The position numbers and the translations under genes were made by a program. From positions 248,001-312,000 of the forward strand of contig JACTVC010000008.1 of the NCBI GenBank assembly GCA_018417955.1: 64,000 bases of DNA. The letters are read 5' to 3'. The DNA comes from Laccaria trichodermophora (lineage: Eukaryota > Basidiomycota > Agaricomycetes > Agaricales > Hydnangiaceae). Position 1 is the first letter of the stretch. Every line of letters starts with the position of its first letter. The notes under the pieces are model-generated. The model saw only the letters and a list, made by a program, of their open reading frames with translations, was not told the DNA's origin and searched no databases. Below, in pieces: positions 10,910 through 24,245 of this stretch.

Positions 10910-12889
10910 ATGTCCCTCGACGACAAGGAAGACGTAGAAAAAGAAAGCAGTACATGGCAGCCTGTGACAGCGGTAGCGTCGTTGCCGAGCAATACTTCCC
11001 CTCTGTACACGGACCGCTGGACTAGAAAACTCTTATCATATGGGATCGAATCGCGGGGTACGTCTTTCTTACACCTCTTTCCTTTGGGATATGAAGTTTG
11101 GTTGTAGGGATTCAGCCAGTGCCGGTGGAGGAACGTACAGATACCCAGTTCAGCAAAATCTTTTTTCTCTGGTTTTCGTGGAACGTCAATATCCTTACGT
11201 GAGTCATTCGTTGCGTATTGCGTACGGTAATGGAGTTTTGACGGAGTGATGGCAAGGTTCTCCGCTGGAACGTTGGGCCCTGCTATCTTTGGGCTTGGAC
11301 TACGCGACTCGTGTCTGACCATCCTGTTTTTCAACATCATATGTTGCGCGCCGCCCGCTTACTTGTGCGTCATTTGTCCACTCCTGGCGTTTGAAGGTTC
11401 ACGCGACAGTTAAGAGCGACGTGGGGTCCTAAACTTGGGATGCGGCAGATGGTCATATCGCGATATTCTTTTGGGTATGTGGGCTTGGGGTGTAGGATTG
11501 ATTCACCATTTCCTGACCCTCAATGATAGATACTACGGAATTATTATACCCTCCATCCTCAATCTTGTCAACATGTTTGGGTTCTCTATCCTCAACTGCA
11601 TTCTTGGTGGGCAGGCTCTTGCAAGTGCAGGGAACGGAAACCTCAGCTGGACGTGAGCACCATTGTCTCTCCCGTCAGATCAGGAGCCACAGCATCTGAT
11701 GCTTTATCAAATTCAGAGTGGGCATCGTTGTCATTGCTATCATCTCACTGCTGGTCTCGTTCTGTGGATACGAAGTTTTGAACTGGTAAGCCCAAGCTCA
11801 TTCTTTACCTATGATTTCTAATGTCAAATAGGTACGAAAAAATATCATGGGTCCCAGTACTGATCACGTTCATCATTGCCCTTGGAGTGGGAGGCAAACA
11901 TTTGTCTAATCCTCCGCTCGCGGAACCTGCAACGGCAGCTGGTATCCTTGGTTTCGCGGGCACCCTTGCTGGCTTTGCCATTACATTCTCGAGCCTAAGC
12001 TCCGATTTTACTACTTACTACCGGTCGGATGTCTCTGGGTAAGTTATTGCCGTGCTCACATGCCATCTGAGCCACGCTGACATATCGTCAGTTGGAGGAT
12101 ATTCGGGTACTCTTTTGCGGGGCTCTTACTACCTATCGTACGTTACCATCGTGCGTCTTCGCTCTCTTACGCTCAATCATCCCCCGCAGGTCACTCTCCA
12201 GTGCCTTGGTGCTGCAGTAGTTATTGCAGCTCCTTCCATACCCGCTTGGGAACAAGGATAGCAGGCGGAAACATTGGCGGCCTCTTGGAGGCCATGGTCC
12301 ACCCCACCGGAGGATTCGGAAAGTTCCTCGCAGTGCTTCTGAGTCTTTCAGTGGCAGGCAACATCGCAGGAACATTTTATTCGATATCGCTGAACATTCA
12401 GATCTTCATTCCTCCCCTGGTTGTAGTTCCACGATATGTATTCTCGGTAGTTGCTACGGCGATGTAAGTGCTCCCAATCGCCTTCTTCACGGAAACTTAC
12501 ATTCTCTTCTCAGAGTGATACCAATATCGATCGTAGGCGCACACAGGTTCTATGACACGATCACCAACTTCCTTGGGCTGATCGGGTACTGGGCCAGCGC
12601 GTTTATCGCTATTGTCATTCTAGAGCATCTTGTGATCCGACACAACAACCCTGCGGAGTATGACCTCGATGACTGGGACGCACCAAGAAGGTTGCCTTTG
12701 GGCATCGCTGCTTTTGTTGCTGGGATAGCTTCGTTCGGACTTGTTATACCTTGTATGAGCCAGGTGTGGTTCACGGGCCCAATCGCCAAAACGACGGGGG
12801 ATATCGGCTTTGAGGTTGCGTTTGGGGTCAGTGCAGTACTATACCTTCCTTTTCGTCTGCTTGAGATTAGAATACTGGGGCATGTGTGA
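10910..12889 (+). pseudogene. NCS1-type purine/cytosine permease, copy A, single-base deletion
   Basis: Ten exons: 10910-11057, 11108-11198, 11257-11364, 11415-11474, 11530-11652, 11717-11785, 11832-12038, 12092-12137, 12190-12463 and 12514-12889. All splice sites match copy B. Exon 9 is 274 nt rather than 275: copy B reads GGATACGCAGG where copy A lacks one base, giving an in-frame TAG at 12259-12261 and a frameshift. Everything downstream (GGFGKFLAVLLSLSVAGNIAG and the final exon to TGA 12887-12889) is otherwise open. The lesion is therefore recent, or a sequencing error. A truncated product would lose roughly the last 215 residues, including several membrane segments. Confidence 0.85.
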
Positions 12890-15800
12890 TATATATGTGC
12901 AAGACATGCCTGCGCATATTCACCGTCAATTCCAAGGGTTTCCAGCGAGATTTCGCAATTGAGCATGGACATCACGTTGTCAAAATTCTCCAAGTTGTCG
13001 CAGACGAAAACGTTTGTCCTTTTAGTTTTACATGTTACGGTGCAACATCACCCAATAAAGGTCGCCACTGGGTCTAACCTCATTGGCCCGCAGGCTCCGG
13101 AATGCGTCAGCTTCATTCAACCTCATATACGAAAGATAAATACACGGTTGAACAACTGAAAAAGCTGAGTTCTCGTGCACGACGCGGGCCAGCTCATAAA
13201 CAAGGTAAAGGGCGGGATTCACGGCGAATCATAATGCCAGACGGTGAAAAAAGCTGTTTTGAGCTTAGAAACTCTTTCAATTCTTCGGAACGTGACCCTT
13301 GTACTGGTCATCCACTACTTTGCCCACACGTTCCTACGTATCGTCCTCCTGCCACCAATGGGTTCCCAGCCTAACGGCGTGTTTGAGTTGCTGTCCGAAC
13401 ACCGTTTGTTCCTCGTCAAAAGGTTGTCCTAGCAGTAATCGGATCCTGTCTGCCATGGCTCCTAGGGGGCTGGGGTCAGAGACGGGGGATCGACTTGAAT
13501 GGGGAGGGGACGTTCATGTCATTTGCAATGGCGAATTTGGCTCCTTTCAACTTCAAGTGGTTTTGCACACAACCACGCAAGTCAATTGGGTTGAAGATTT
13601 GATGGACTCTGCTGCGGATGCTAGTAAGGAAGAACACTATGATCGTTTCTTGTCGAAGGGTACTATGGTTTTTGTAGTGGTTGGTGGGTTGTCGAGGAGG
13701 TTTGGTGATGATTCGTTGGCTTTTGCCCAGTTTGTGGCGTTTTAGAGGTAGGGGTGGAGAGCGGCGAGGGCGAGAGGGAGGGAGAGGTTGAATACATGGC
13801 TGAGACGCATGCAGGTTTCTTTTGGTGGGGGTTGAAAGGGTCCTTTCAGAGTCAGACTCTGCGTCCAGGTCTGTCGCGTTTATTGGCATCCAATATGGTC
13901 AAATGTGGGTTCAGCGAATCCGGGCCATGGCGCAGCTGCGATGTATGCTAGCTCATGAGGGTCATGAGAATGAACAGCAAACATCGTAGCATTTAGACTG
14001 GTTTGAGGGGACGTGTGGAATGAGTACTTCGAGACTAGGTGTTTGATTACGTCTGGAGATTGTATGAGTGCTTTGAAGAAATATTTTTTCCCGAAGACAT
14101 ACCTTCCTTGGTAGGAGGTGTTTCGAAGTATGGATCAGGAGACGCGCTCAGCGGTCGAATCCTCTCCCATAGAGCCCCACAAACAACGACGATGCAAAAG
14201 TCGACTCATGCCTGTCAAAGAAGGGGAGTTGGGCCGTGAATGACGATGACAACGATGGGCTCAACAGTTCGGCAAGTTTGGCACCATCAACTCCGATACT
14301 AGCCTCTCAGCGTATTTCACAACAATGACGAGCCTCCAATACGCATTGTGAATGGCACATAAGCCGTGCAGAAATCCGTCAAAGGTGCATATCGACAACC
14401 AGGTCTATAGATTCGTTAGCTACCGCCATGATGGGAACAAAGAGAGCCATACTCGGGAAGTCTCCACAATAAGATGTTAACCGATGAATCAAAAGCCGTT
14501 TGACCTCACGTTGATAAGATTTGAAGACCACGACCCTCCCTTTGCCTGTGAGCGCTCTTTCGAGCATTGTTGTCACTTATGAGCATCGAAGGCCTCGACA
14601 AAACTCAACCTCCCAGCACAGTTCACTGGTAAGGTCTGACCCCAATCGGAACTTTCAATGACGACTGTAAACGGGCTGAGCTGCTACACGATAGATTGCG
14701 TCGTGAAAGAAAGTTCAGAGGCGGGGTATGCACACCTTTCCGCAGCCATGGCTGCAGGTGGAAGACGCTTCCTTGGGTTTTGAAAGGGCATACTTGGGGC
14801 ATACGGACGTCAATTCCTGGATCACAGGGTATGTAGAAAGAGCCAAAGTTCTTGTGAGCGTGCCTCCCAGCGTCTTTAAGAAAAACGGCTGACAGGATGT
14901 GGGTATTACCAGGGCAGAGGTACCCGGAGACGATGGAAATGAGTCGACGATACGGTGATCAAGATTCAAGAAATGCAGTCAAATTGCGCTGATAGGGAAT
15001 TGCGGATGAGACAGCTGAGTGGGAGGAGAAGGACAGATGGATTGGCGTGGATTGTGATGCTCCGGAGAGACTTGACAAGTAAGATCTGCTGAGTTTGAGG
15101 GTCGACATTCATCGGTGGGGACGTAGATGTCCACGGGACCGTCGAGATCGTGTTCTTGCGTCTCCTGTGCTACTAACAAACTCAATCCGCTCACCAACGC
15201 CGCATTCGTTCACGTTCCCCACGAATTGTGGCGATAGTTGAGGAGCGCCAATTCAATTTCGACATCGAGCGAGATTCTCCAGTCCGTTCGCACTGCAAAT
15301 TCACTCCAGCTCGAAGACATCTGCGCGGTACACGGTGGCGACTCTCCATCCCATCCACATGATTTCCAACCAACGAGTCCGAGGCTCGTTGACGTTCCAA
15401 TCCTGTGAAAAGACGGGTAACAAAGGGAACTGGCCGTCTATCTGAGAAACGCAAACCGCGGAAATGCCAGAGCACAGTGGGCGCCTGCCTGAGGATTCCG
15501 GGGTGGGTGACAGGCGAGATATATAGGACCGAGGTGTGAGATGGATGGAGCTGGACGGCTGCTAATGGGATGAGGGACGGATGTCAGTTGAAGGAGACAG
15601 ATAAGGAGACAGATATTGATCAGGCTTCTTGCCCATCGTTTCCGTTCGTTTCACATTATGCCTTTGGTTACTGAAGGCTCGACATCGAGGTACAGTTATT
15701 GTTATCCGTCGGAGAAATACGCCGCTATTCAATCTGTTAAATGCGAGTCAGAGACTCATAGTGGTGACGAAATAGTCTTACACAGGAATTGTGACCTTGT

Positions 15801-17060
15801 CTGGGCGAACTGGTCGTTCCCTGAAAATGTGAACCCATGCTTCAATCGTCAAGGCCCTGCTAATGTTGGATTTCGCCCCAGAACGCTCGCACGCCCCAGC
15901 GGAGAGGTGGATTTCTAAGTCTGAGTTTTTGAGGTGTGCTGGCGAGAAAGTGCAATCTCGCGGGTGCGTTGTGGTAAGATCAATCACGACTTGGTTCATC
16001 ACAACCATCACTCTCCTAGCCAGGATGCTCACCATCTCTGCTCTACGTGCGCGTGAGGGCCCATCGTCTGGCCCTTCGCGCCGTTTCTGGGAGGATAAGG
16101 CGTCGTCGAGTCACCTCGATGACATGGGTACGTACTCAGTACTTATCTGCTATCATTCTCATCGTAATTTCGTCAGTCCACAGAGTTGACCTGACGTGAC
16201 TATTTCAACGTCCCCATCCTTTTCTGGACAATATCTTTGCGTAGACTTCCGACTGCCCTGTAACACGCTGCGATCCTGGGGTTTCCGATGTCGGTCATCT
16301 GCCACATGCCTCCCAACACTCTTCCTCCCCTTTTGCCGCATCCTCATCGTTGTTCAATGAAGGCAATGGCCACGATTTCCAGCAGCAACCTACAGGACGT
16401 TATTGAGTGCACTGATCTCAGATGTGTGGATGATCTTGATGGACCGATGAACAACGGTGAGGAATATTTTCTATTTCAGATCCATCTTCCATTCATACAC
16501 ACATTATCTAGTACCAAGGATCGTGTGTATCGCAAGCCGCTCGCGGGCGTCCATTTCTCCTCAATGGTTCTTTACCGTAACTCAAACGCAGGCAAGGATC
16601 CTCTCCGCTTTTCGTCGCTTTCATCTAACCCTCCTCACAGTAAAAGCTTTTCGGGTTGCGAGATCAAGAAAAGGAGACACCATTCAAAGGTCGTCACCCA
16701 GCAAGCCTCACAACCCGGTGTACTGATGTGGCAGATGTCCGTGGACAGGAGGGATCGTCGGACATTTGGAGGATGTAGGTTCATTCAATGTTAAAGTTTC
16801 AGCTGTTGCTGATGACTGCCCTCAGGTCGGCAGAATTCAAGTTGGCTCGACAATACCGTTCGGCGGGGACATGATCTCAAACATACCACGGGTTGTTCAA
16901 AGACTTGGCATCTCTTCCATTCCGCTCGTTTGCACGCCACGTATATAGGCCTGGCCGTGGTCGTCCAATTGATTTGGTTTGGTAAGTGAGATTTCATCTG
17001 TACCGCTCCTTTTCTATCTCTCACTAGTCCGATCTAGAGCTACCAGTTCCTCGAACCTGC
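12890..17060. other. Distal part of duplication copy A, unrecognised sequence, probably decayed genes
   Basis: About 4 kb with no convincing intact gene. Open pieces shared with copy B include a plus frame at 13456-13745 (ends DDSLAFAQFVAF), a minus frame at 14379-14576 (around CGDFPSMALFVPIMAV), and plus frames around 16288-16794 with possible GT-AG introns. The part 13370-15960 also matches, inverted and more weakly, 50940-53610. I do not recognise any of these as a known family. Confidence 0.5.
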
Positions 17061-19576
17061 AGGAGGTGACGTGTGGTGCTTGGGTCGGCGGTGGAACAGT
17101 GGATTGTCAGACACTTGGCATCCGAGAGAGGGGACGGAGGACGATCGTACGGGTGACATACCATCAAGGAGGCCAACTTTCGGCGGGTGTCGGACGTCGT
17201 CATGGGGCAGGGATTGCTAGGCGGGCGCAATTGGGTTTCGTCTGCGTTGTGGAGCACTGTGGCTTCTCAGTGACGACGTGCTGCAGCGTGGTTTGGCTTC
17301 ACCATAGGCCATACGTCTAGTGCTGTGGAAGGCCGTGGTCGGCTACCGAGATCGGTAGTCTCGAGTTCCTGTGGGTGGGGACAATGGTACAACAAAAAGG
17401 GAGTGTTAGTTCGAGCAGCAATTCTGTGGTCGCGTTTGGGTTGCGTCAGCCGGGGGATTGCACTGTACAGATCCGTGCTTTGGGAGAGAAACTGGCCTTC
17501 AATAGTAGGAGCGGTTAAGAAACCGTAGGAAGGGAACCTAGCTAGACCCATAATCCTGTCGCACTCTTGGTACATACTAAGTACTTGCAAGAAGACGTTT
17601 CAATATTTTGTTATGTCGTGATCACATGACTACAACGTTGAATCGACTGGGAGTGGGGAGGCGCATCGTCCGCGAATGGATTCGGCTGCTTAGTCACCAC
17701 ACAGTCACCACAAAACTGCCAAATCGTGTTCTCCTCGAGTGCAAGACAACGCAGCGAGGCTTTTTGAGTACAGAGATGCCTGTAAATCATTTTATAAGAT
17801 GTATATAAGAATTCAAACTACAGGTCATCATTATCTGACTCATATAAGTGATCTTCCCTGCAGTCTCCAATACTTACTTTTGTGTTGATACTTCAGCTTT
17901 CTTTGGAAGGCCTTTATTCTTCTTCCTCAGCCTTTTGATGGCTTTGCTGGGTGAGTGTGGTGGAATTATGTTTGTCCTTTCTCCAGGAGGGATTCTTTGC
18001 TGATCATGAGCCTTTTGCAGGTTTTCAATGGCTGAATTTTGAAGATTTTAATCTTTCATTGACAATTTCCTCCATTTTTTTGTATTCACGGCCCATTAGA
18101 GTATTTTGGCACATTCAAGATTGTTTCTTGGTGGGTATATACCTGCTTTTCTGAATCTCGGGTGGCTCTTGAGGCGTCCGAGACACATATTACATAATCA
18201 CTTAATGAGGTTTTGGCTCTGCCCCACCTAAAGCAATTTTGCTCTTTCATCACAGCGATTACTGGCATTCTGAATAGTTCAACACAAACTTCAGGGCTTT
18301 CTCTTGGGTGTAATCACGGTACTTTTTTGAATTTCTATTCCAAAACCTATTTTTCATCTTAGATCTTTGGCTTGCAGGACTAATATTGAAAAACTGCCGT
18401 GATTACCCCCAGCGGAATATCTTTATAAACCGATCTGGGTAACAATTGTAGGCAAATAGGAGATATTCATCCCAAAATATTGATTTTCCATTGAAATTAA
18501 GACAATGACAGAAACACAACAAGTACAAACAAGCTGGCAGCTGAAGCAGCGGTGCACCGCCTATGTAAGAGCCATGGTATTTGTACATGTTGATCTCCTG
18601 CCAATCTGTTAAAAAACAAGGAAAATCAATATTTTAAGTGCAATAGCTGTGTCTCACCTGATATTTGTGCCTAGATCAAGACAAAAAGTAATTCTGCTGG
18701 GGGTCTTGGCTTTAATTTTTTGATATTCACACTTAAACCCTTGAAAATATTATAAGGAACAGACTTTTAGCAGAAATTATTGAAAACCAAGGCTGAGACC
18801 CCCAAGTGCAAGGCCAGACCAATGCATTAACACGTTCACTAGGTGCAGAACAAGTGTGAGGAAAGAGAAATATTGATTTAGTTTTACAACGCGCAAAAGC
18901 CAATTAAGTGACAATGTAACACATGTGACTGACATGTCGAAAGCCCACCGATCCTCAAAAAAGCGCGTCTCTCGCATCTCGACTGCCCATAATCTGCATA
19001 TCTTACTGCTTCTCCACTAATATGATGCACTACTACCTATAATGGATTGTCACCATGAGATCGAGAAGTGTTTGGCAGCTGACAGCGCAAGAACTGAGCC
19101 AGGTCAAGCCTCAGAGAGCGAGGTCAACATAGTACCATTGAAAAGCTGCATGAAACTAAAAGAAGATCGCATGGCTGCGCTGAAGAAAGCTGTGGCAAGA
19201 TTCCATGCTTGAGGTGAAACAACTGAAGGAGCAGAACAACTAATTTCAGGCATGGACACTAATAAGCAGGCCGGACATGACAATTTATATGAGTCGGATA
19301 ATCAACGGATAATGATAATTTGTAGATTATATTTCTATGTACAGTCATGCACGTGCCAATGTCACACCCAAATCATAGAAATCATGCAATGAAAGGAATA
19401 AATAGAATTTCACAAACAAAAAGGTACAACAGTATCAATGTGTATCCCAGCTACAATATGAAAGTGATTTTAAAAGAAATGAGCAAGATTTGAGAGCAGG
19501 GCGAAGGAATTGGAGGTGGCTGAGGTGAAACCGGAATTATGGGTCAATGGCACAGGGCCCGGCCCGCCTAGCCTGT
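17061..19576. other. No recognised gene; AT-rich from 17600
   Basis: 17061-17600 is GC-rich, like the neighbouring duplication. From about 17600 the sequence becomes AT-rich and TpG-rich and starts the transposon island. A hairpin-forming pair of about 23-nt arms around TAATCACGG lies at 18309-18331 and 18387-18410. At 19146-19209 lies a 64-bp piece repeated at 26673-26736. No coding gene is supported. Confidence 0.5.
19146..19209 (+). repeat. 64-bp direct repeat, left copy
   Basis: Matches 26673-26736 with five differences that I can count. It reads KLKEDRMAALKKAVARFHA in one frame, so both copies may be fragments of one transposon gene. The two lie on either side of the pogo-like element. 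Confidence 0.6.
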
Positions 19577-20366
19577 TCAGTCATTGTCGTCGTTGTCGTT
19601 GTCTCCATCGCTGCTGCTCATGCTTGCACTTCCCCCCCCCTCATCAGCGTCGTCACCACTGCTCTCGGGTTCTTGATCCTTGGCTACGGCACCCAGAAAG
19701 TCCTTCAACTTCGGCTTTGGGGTGGCTTTCGGGGCTGGATCCCCCTTTGGTTTGATTAAGGTGAAGCGCATTCCCTTTGCCTTTGCAGCGTCCTGTTTCT
19801 TCTCCCATGCTTTGACAGCCTTCTTGAGATTAGCAGTGGTGAGGGCCTTGGCATCCTTTCGCTCCTGTTCAACAACCTCCCATTCCTCAACAGCTGCCTT
19901 GTACAATGCTCTGCCATCCTTCTTTCTCTCCTTCTCCCTCACAACCTCACGCATCTCCTTCTCTTTCTGCTGCGCTAGCTCGTAGAACTCGTCCCCACTC
20001 AAAAGCCGAGCCAGACCATCACCAACCAGCTTTATGGTCTTCTTCTTATTGCGCTTCTCTTCTTGTGCCGCCAGTTTTGTGCAGAGCCACTTTGCGTAGG
20101 CTTCGTTGAGGATGTTGGATGCCTGGAGCTCGAATGCATGGACCTCAGTGCAAAGGTTCTGGCTTTGTGATTCCCGAAGCGCTGCCAGGAGAAGCAGCTC
20201 GTTTGCTGTGGTGGGCACAATAGCCAATGCCGCTGCTGCATTGTTGATGGGAATGGAATTTTGCTGGACAGTATGGGGGTAGTGGTAGGCATGGGATCAG
20301 CAGCAGTAGTGGGAGTGGGAGTGGCAAGGAAGGCAAGGTTGGTCTTTTTGAGGGTGGCAACAGCTC

Positions 20367-20685
20367 TGTGAAGCGTTCACTCTGAACTTCTCGCATAGCT
20401 GAAGCCAAGAGGGAAGGAGGAGGCAAGAATGGGTGGATCTGGGATCAACACCCATGAGTGAGCAATGAGCAGTTACAAGATACTCAGCTGGCCCAACATG
20501 ATTATGCATACTGTAGGAAGTACAGTTATACAAAGCACTACATGTAGTGCAAGAGGATGGCAAGACTGCTGACAAGGTGGTGGTTCAAGACAAAAGATCA
20601 ATATATTATGTAAGATATCCAAATCTAGCTATATACCACTGTTTGACTATGGCCTCTGGGCATTCCCTTCCAATCCTATATCACA
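20367..20685 (-). repeat. LTR (3' LTR in element orientation)
   Basis: 319 bp, TGTGA...TCACA, apparently identical to 23927-24245. Confidence 0.9.
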
Positions 20686-21486
20686 AAGCCCCCCAATGTC
20701 CAGAGGGCATGTAAGGAAAACAATGGTGGGGAAGAATAATAGAATAGAAATCCTCTTGCCCCCCAGAGTGAATATCAGGATAAAATGAGACCAAAAGGTA
20801 GCAAAGCAAAGAAGATGAATAAAAGAAAGAAAAAATTTGGCCCCAAATAATTTGCTATCTGGAAAGCTGGTCACTGTAAGCTCCCAGCTTAACCCAGAAA
20901 TACCCATATGATCCTCCCATTCTCTCTTCAGTGATGTATAACCATGAGTACTGGGAAACCATGCAAGTGGATGGCTTCCAGGTCATCCATCCCAACTCCA
21001 TTGCCTTTCCCCATCAAGATGGTGTAGCATGCTTCCATCATACTTGTGGTCTGGGTATAAGACATGTATAGTGTGATAGAGGCTTGCGCCTCTCCACTCA
21101 GATCATTGATCCCAACTTAACTCCCTCTACCCATCAAGATGATGTAGCTTGCTTCCATTGTGGTGTGTCGTCTGGACGTGGGGAGCGTGTAATGGGATAG
21201 AGGCTTGCACCTCTCCTCACATCTTCCACCTATACTCCCCTACAGCCCCCCACTTTTCCAGTGTGCGAATCTCAAGAATCAAGCCAGGGAGGATAGAGGC
21301 GAAGAGATCGTGCAGTGGAAAATTACAAGCCGTGATCCTAAGTTGGTGTTAGAGTAGGTAGAGGTGGTGCCAGTTGGGTAGGAATGATGAGAGGTTGAAG
21401 GAAAGGGGGAGAGAAAAAAAAATGTTGTCATAAATCTTGCCCCCCAGAGTGGACACAGGCCATGCAACACACAAGCAGCAATCTAT

Positions 21487-21890
21487 AAGGTTACCATGAT
21501 TGAAGAAGAGTCCGCCGCATAATGTGCGAGCAGCAACTCCTCAACACTGATCTGCCGCAAAACATGCGAGCTGCAATCAGGAGCCAGAAGGTTACCATGA
21601 TTGAAGAAGAGTCCACCGCGTAATGCGCGAGCAGCAACTCCTCAACACTGATCCGCCGCGTAACTCGCGAGCAGCAATCAGTACTTCTGAGGGACTCAGA
21701 AGGTTACCATGATTGAAGAAGAGTCCGCCGCGTAATGCGCGAGCTGCAACTCCTCCACACCGATCCGCCGCGAAATGCGCGAGCAGCAATCAGCCTTCTG
21801 AGAGAGCCAGAAGGTTACCATGACTGAAGAAGAGTCTGCCACGTAATGCGTGAGCAGCAACTCTCAACCAGTTGAGGTGTCTCCCCTGCC
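21487..21890 (+). repeat. About 105-110-bp tandem repeat with CpG palindromes, 3.6 copies
   Basis: Each unit starts AAGGTTACCATGATTGAAG and contains two copies of a motif of the form GCCGCG-n-CGCGAGCAGC. Related motifs recur at about 23560-23650 and 23777-23800 inside the same LTR element. Confidence 0.8.
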
Positions 21891-22239
21891 CATAAGAGTC
21901 CTCCAATCAAGTCTTAACGCCCCAAATAGAGGGGAGATCCTGAGGTAGCCAAAAATGTGTTTGAGCATAGCGTAGTGATTTCTGGCCCGTTCCTGGAGAT
22001 CAAATACCCGTTCGAAAGCTACGAACGACACCTTTCCAACGGTATAATTCGCGTATTGTGACGAGCCGTGGTCGTTGAGATAGAGAGGAAGTACCCAGAA
22101 ACTGCAGTTCTGGAGTAAATGCATACTGCAGACCAGGCTGTTGTCCGTTATCAACGTAAATAGGTGCGTCGGAAAGGTACGAATCCAACGTCCAAAACGG
22201 GCTATAGAACGTCCGATGCGAGCGGGTTAAGACAATAGG

Positions 22240-23215
22240 AATGGGGAAATGGTTGTTGAAGAGATGGCACTGTAACACAAGGACCGCTCGTCCATTTGAT
22301 GCGTATGAGGGCTTCCCAGAAGCGCATTGACCGTGGCTTCAAAACGAACCAAAGAACGAAAGAGGCGACCGAGATCTCGCCGAGAACGGACGAAATATGT
22401 TCATCTTGGTCATACCAGACTGAACTAGGCGAAGCGCCGCCAACAGGTGACCGTTTGGCGAGTTCAGGGAGTCCAAAGGAAGGTGTGGATCAGGGCTTTC
22501 CAACGCAAAAAAGATGAGAGCGATACGACCGTCAGTTGGCGAGATATGACATGAACAAGTCACATGCAAATGGTTGTTGGAGGGATGGTGCTGTGACACG
22601 AGAACCGCTTGTCCGTTTGACGCGTATGAGGGCTTCCCAGAAGCGCATTGACCGTGGCTTCAAAACAAGCCAAAGAACAAAAGGAACGACGAGGATCTCG
22701 CCGAGAACGGACGAAATATGTTCATCTTGGTCATACCAGGCTGAAGTAGGTGAAGCGCAGCCAATACGCGACCGTTTGGCGAGTTCAGGGGGTCCAAAGA
22801 AAGGTGTAAATGAGGGCTTTCCAGCGCAAAAGAGACGAGAGCAATCGGGGCGTCGGTCGGCGAGATATGACATGAACAAGTCACATGTAAGTGGTTGTTG
22901 GAGGGATGGTGCTGTAACACAGGAACCGCTCGTCCGTTTGACGCGTATGAGGGCTCCCCAGAAGCGCATTGACCGTGGCTTCAAAACGAGCCAAAGAACA
23001 AAAGGAACGACGAGGATTTCGCCGAGAACGGACGAGATATGTTCATTTTGGTCATACCAGGCTGAAGTAGGTGAAGCGCAGCCAATACGCGACCGTTTGG
23101 CAAGTTCATGGGGTCCAAAGAAAGGTATGAACGAGGGCTTCCCAGCGCAAAAGAGACGAGAGCAATCGGGGTGTCGGTTGGCGAGATATGATGTGAATAA
23201 GTCCCATGTTGATGT
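22240..23215 (+). repeat. About 321-bp tandem repeat, 3 copies
   Basis: The word GGGCTTCCCAGAAGCGCATTG recurs near 22310, 22631 and 22951. The period is a multiple of three, so long frames stay open on both strands (254 codons plus, 243 codons minus). No known domain is seen. It lies inside the LTR element. Confidence 0.75.
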
Positions 23216-23926
23216 CCCATCAACCCCATCCAACCCAAAACCACTCCAAACCCTTCTAACCATTCAGAAACCAAGAGGAGCCATTCCAGGGAGTTCATAG
23301 AGAAGTAAGGAGGATGAGAATACTCATTCCTCAAGCAAGAAAACAGCAAAGATTGGGAGAGAAGCATAGTAGGGCATAGCACATAATTTCCAGAGCAGCA
23401 GACTGAACTGGAGGGATGTCAATGAACATCTGGCTGTTCTTGAGAGGCCTAGATGCTAAAAGACAAGGGAAATGGTTGAGGAACAGGTGGAGTCTGAGAG
23501 ACAGTGAAGCAGCACAAAGCAGCAGGCAACACTGGTTGTGGGCAACCTCCTCACCAAGTCAATGGCCGTGTAGTCGCGAAATCCAGACATAGGTGAGAGG
23601 AACTCTCCTCACAGTAGACTTCAGGCCGCGTAGTCGCGAAATCCCAAAGCCCAGCTGCTCAGAGTCAGCACAGCACCCCAATCGAACAAACCTCAACCTG
23701 CTGTGCAAGCACAAGCTAAAGTCAATGGTTCATCCAACTGAAGGATGGATGAGCCCTTTCACATGAAGTAGTAAGCCCGCCGCGAAGAGCGCGAGCAGCA
23801 GCTACCATCCATGCTAAGGTTCCTCCTGTGATGAGCTGGCACATTCCCACAACTCTCCAGCTCTCCCTCTACCAAGAAATGCAGACTTCAACCATGCTTT
23901 GGTGAAGTCCGCGGTGCCCCCACCAT

Positions 23927-24245
23927 TGTGAAGCGTTCACTCTGAACTTCTCGCATAGCTGAAGCCAAGAGGGAAGGAGGAGGCAAGAATGGGTGGATCT
24001 GGGATCAACACCCATGAGTGAGCAATGAGCAGTTACAAGATACTCAGCTGGCCCAACATGATTATGCATACTGTAGGAAGTACAGTTATACAAAGCACTA
24101 CATGTAGTGCAAGAGGATGGCAAGACTGCTGACAAGGTGGTGGTTCAAGACAAAAGATCAATATATTATGTAAGATATCCAAATCTAGCTATATACCACT
24201 GTTTGACTATGGCCTCTGGGCATTCCCTTCCAATCCTATATCACA
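23927..24245 (-). repeat. LTR (5' LTR in element orientation)
   Basis: 319 bp, apparently identical to 20367-20685. Flanked on its outer side by AGCTC and on its inner side by the primer-binding-site candidate. Confidence 0.9.

Larger units (their letters stand above)
8886..17060 (+). repeat. Segmental duplication, copy A (direct)
   Basis: This segment is collinear with 55661-64000 in the same orientation. Both hold the glomulin-like gene, the permease and about 4 kb of unrecognised sequence. Identity is high but not perfect, with many substitutions and small indels. The left edge is the CCATCTTATA word at 8886 in copy A and 55661 in copy B; upstream sequences are unrelated. The right edge is not visible, because copy B is still matching when the window ends. 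The copies are offset by about 46.8 kb. Confidence 0.9.
20367..24245 (-). mobile_element. Non-autonomous LTR retrotransposon (LARD/TRIM-like), recent insertion
   Basis: Two 319-bp direct LTRs (20367-20685 and 23927-24245) begin TGTGA and end TCACA and look identical base for base. The target duplication AGCTC is present at 20362-20366 and 24246-24250. On the minus strand the 5' LTR is the right one. It is followed after one base by TGGTGGGGGCACCGCGGA (23908-23925), a plausible tRNA primer-binding site. Before the other LTR is a G-rich tract (minus strand, about 20689-20700) that can serve as a polypurine tract. This orients the element on minus. The 3.2-kb interior shows no gag, protease, reverse transcriptase or integrase; instead it carries three kinds of tandem repeats. 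It must therefore have been mobilised in trans. Confidence 0.85.

Noticed and set aside
18309..18410. Hairpin of about 23-nt arms (TAATCACGG) as a MITE
   Set aside because: Arms are imperfect, no target duplication is visible, and no second copy was seen in the window.
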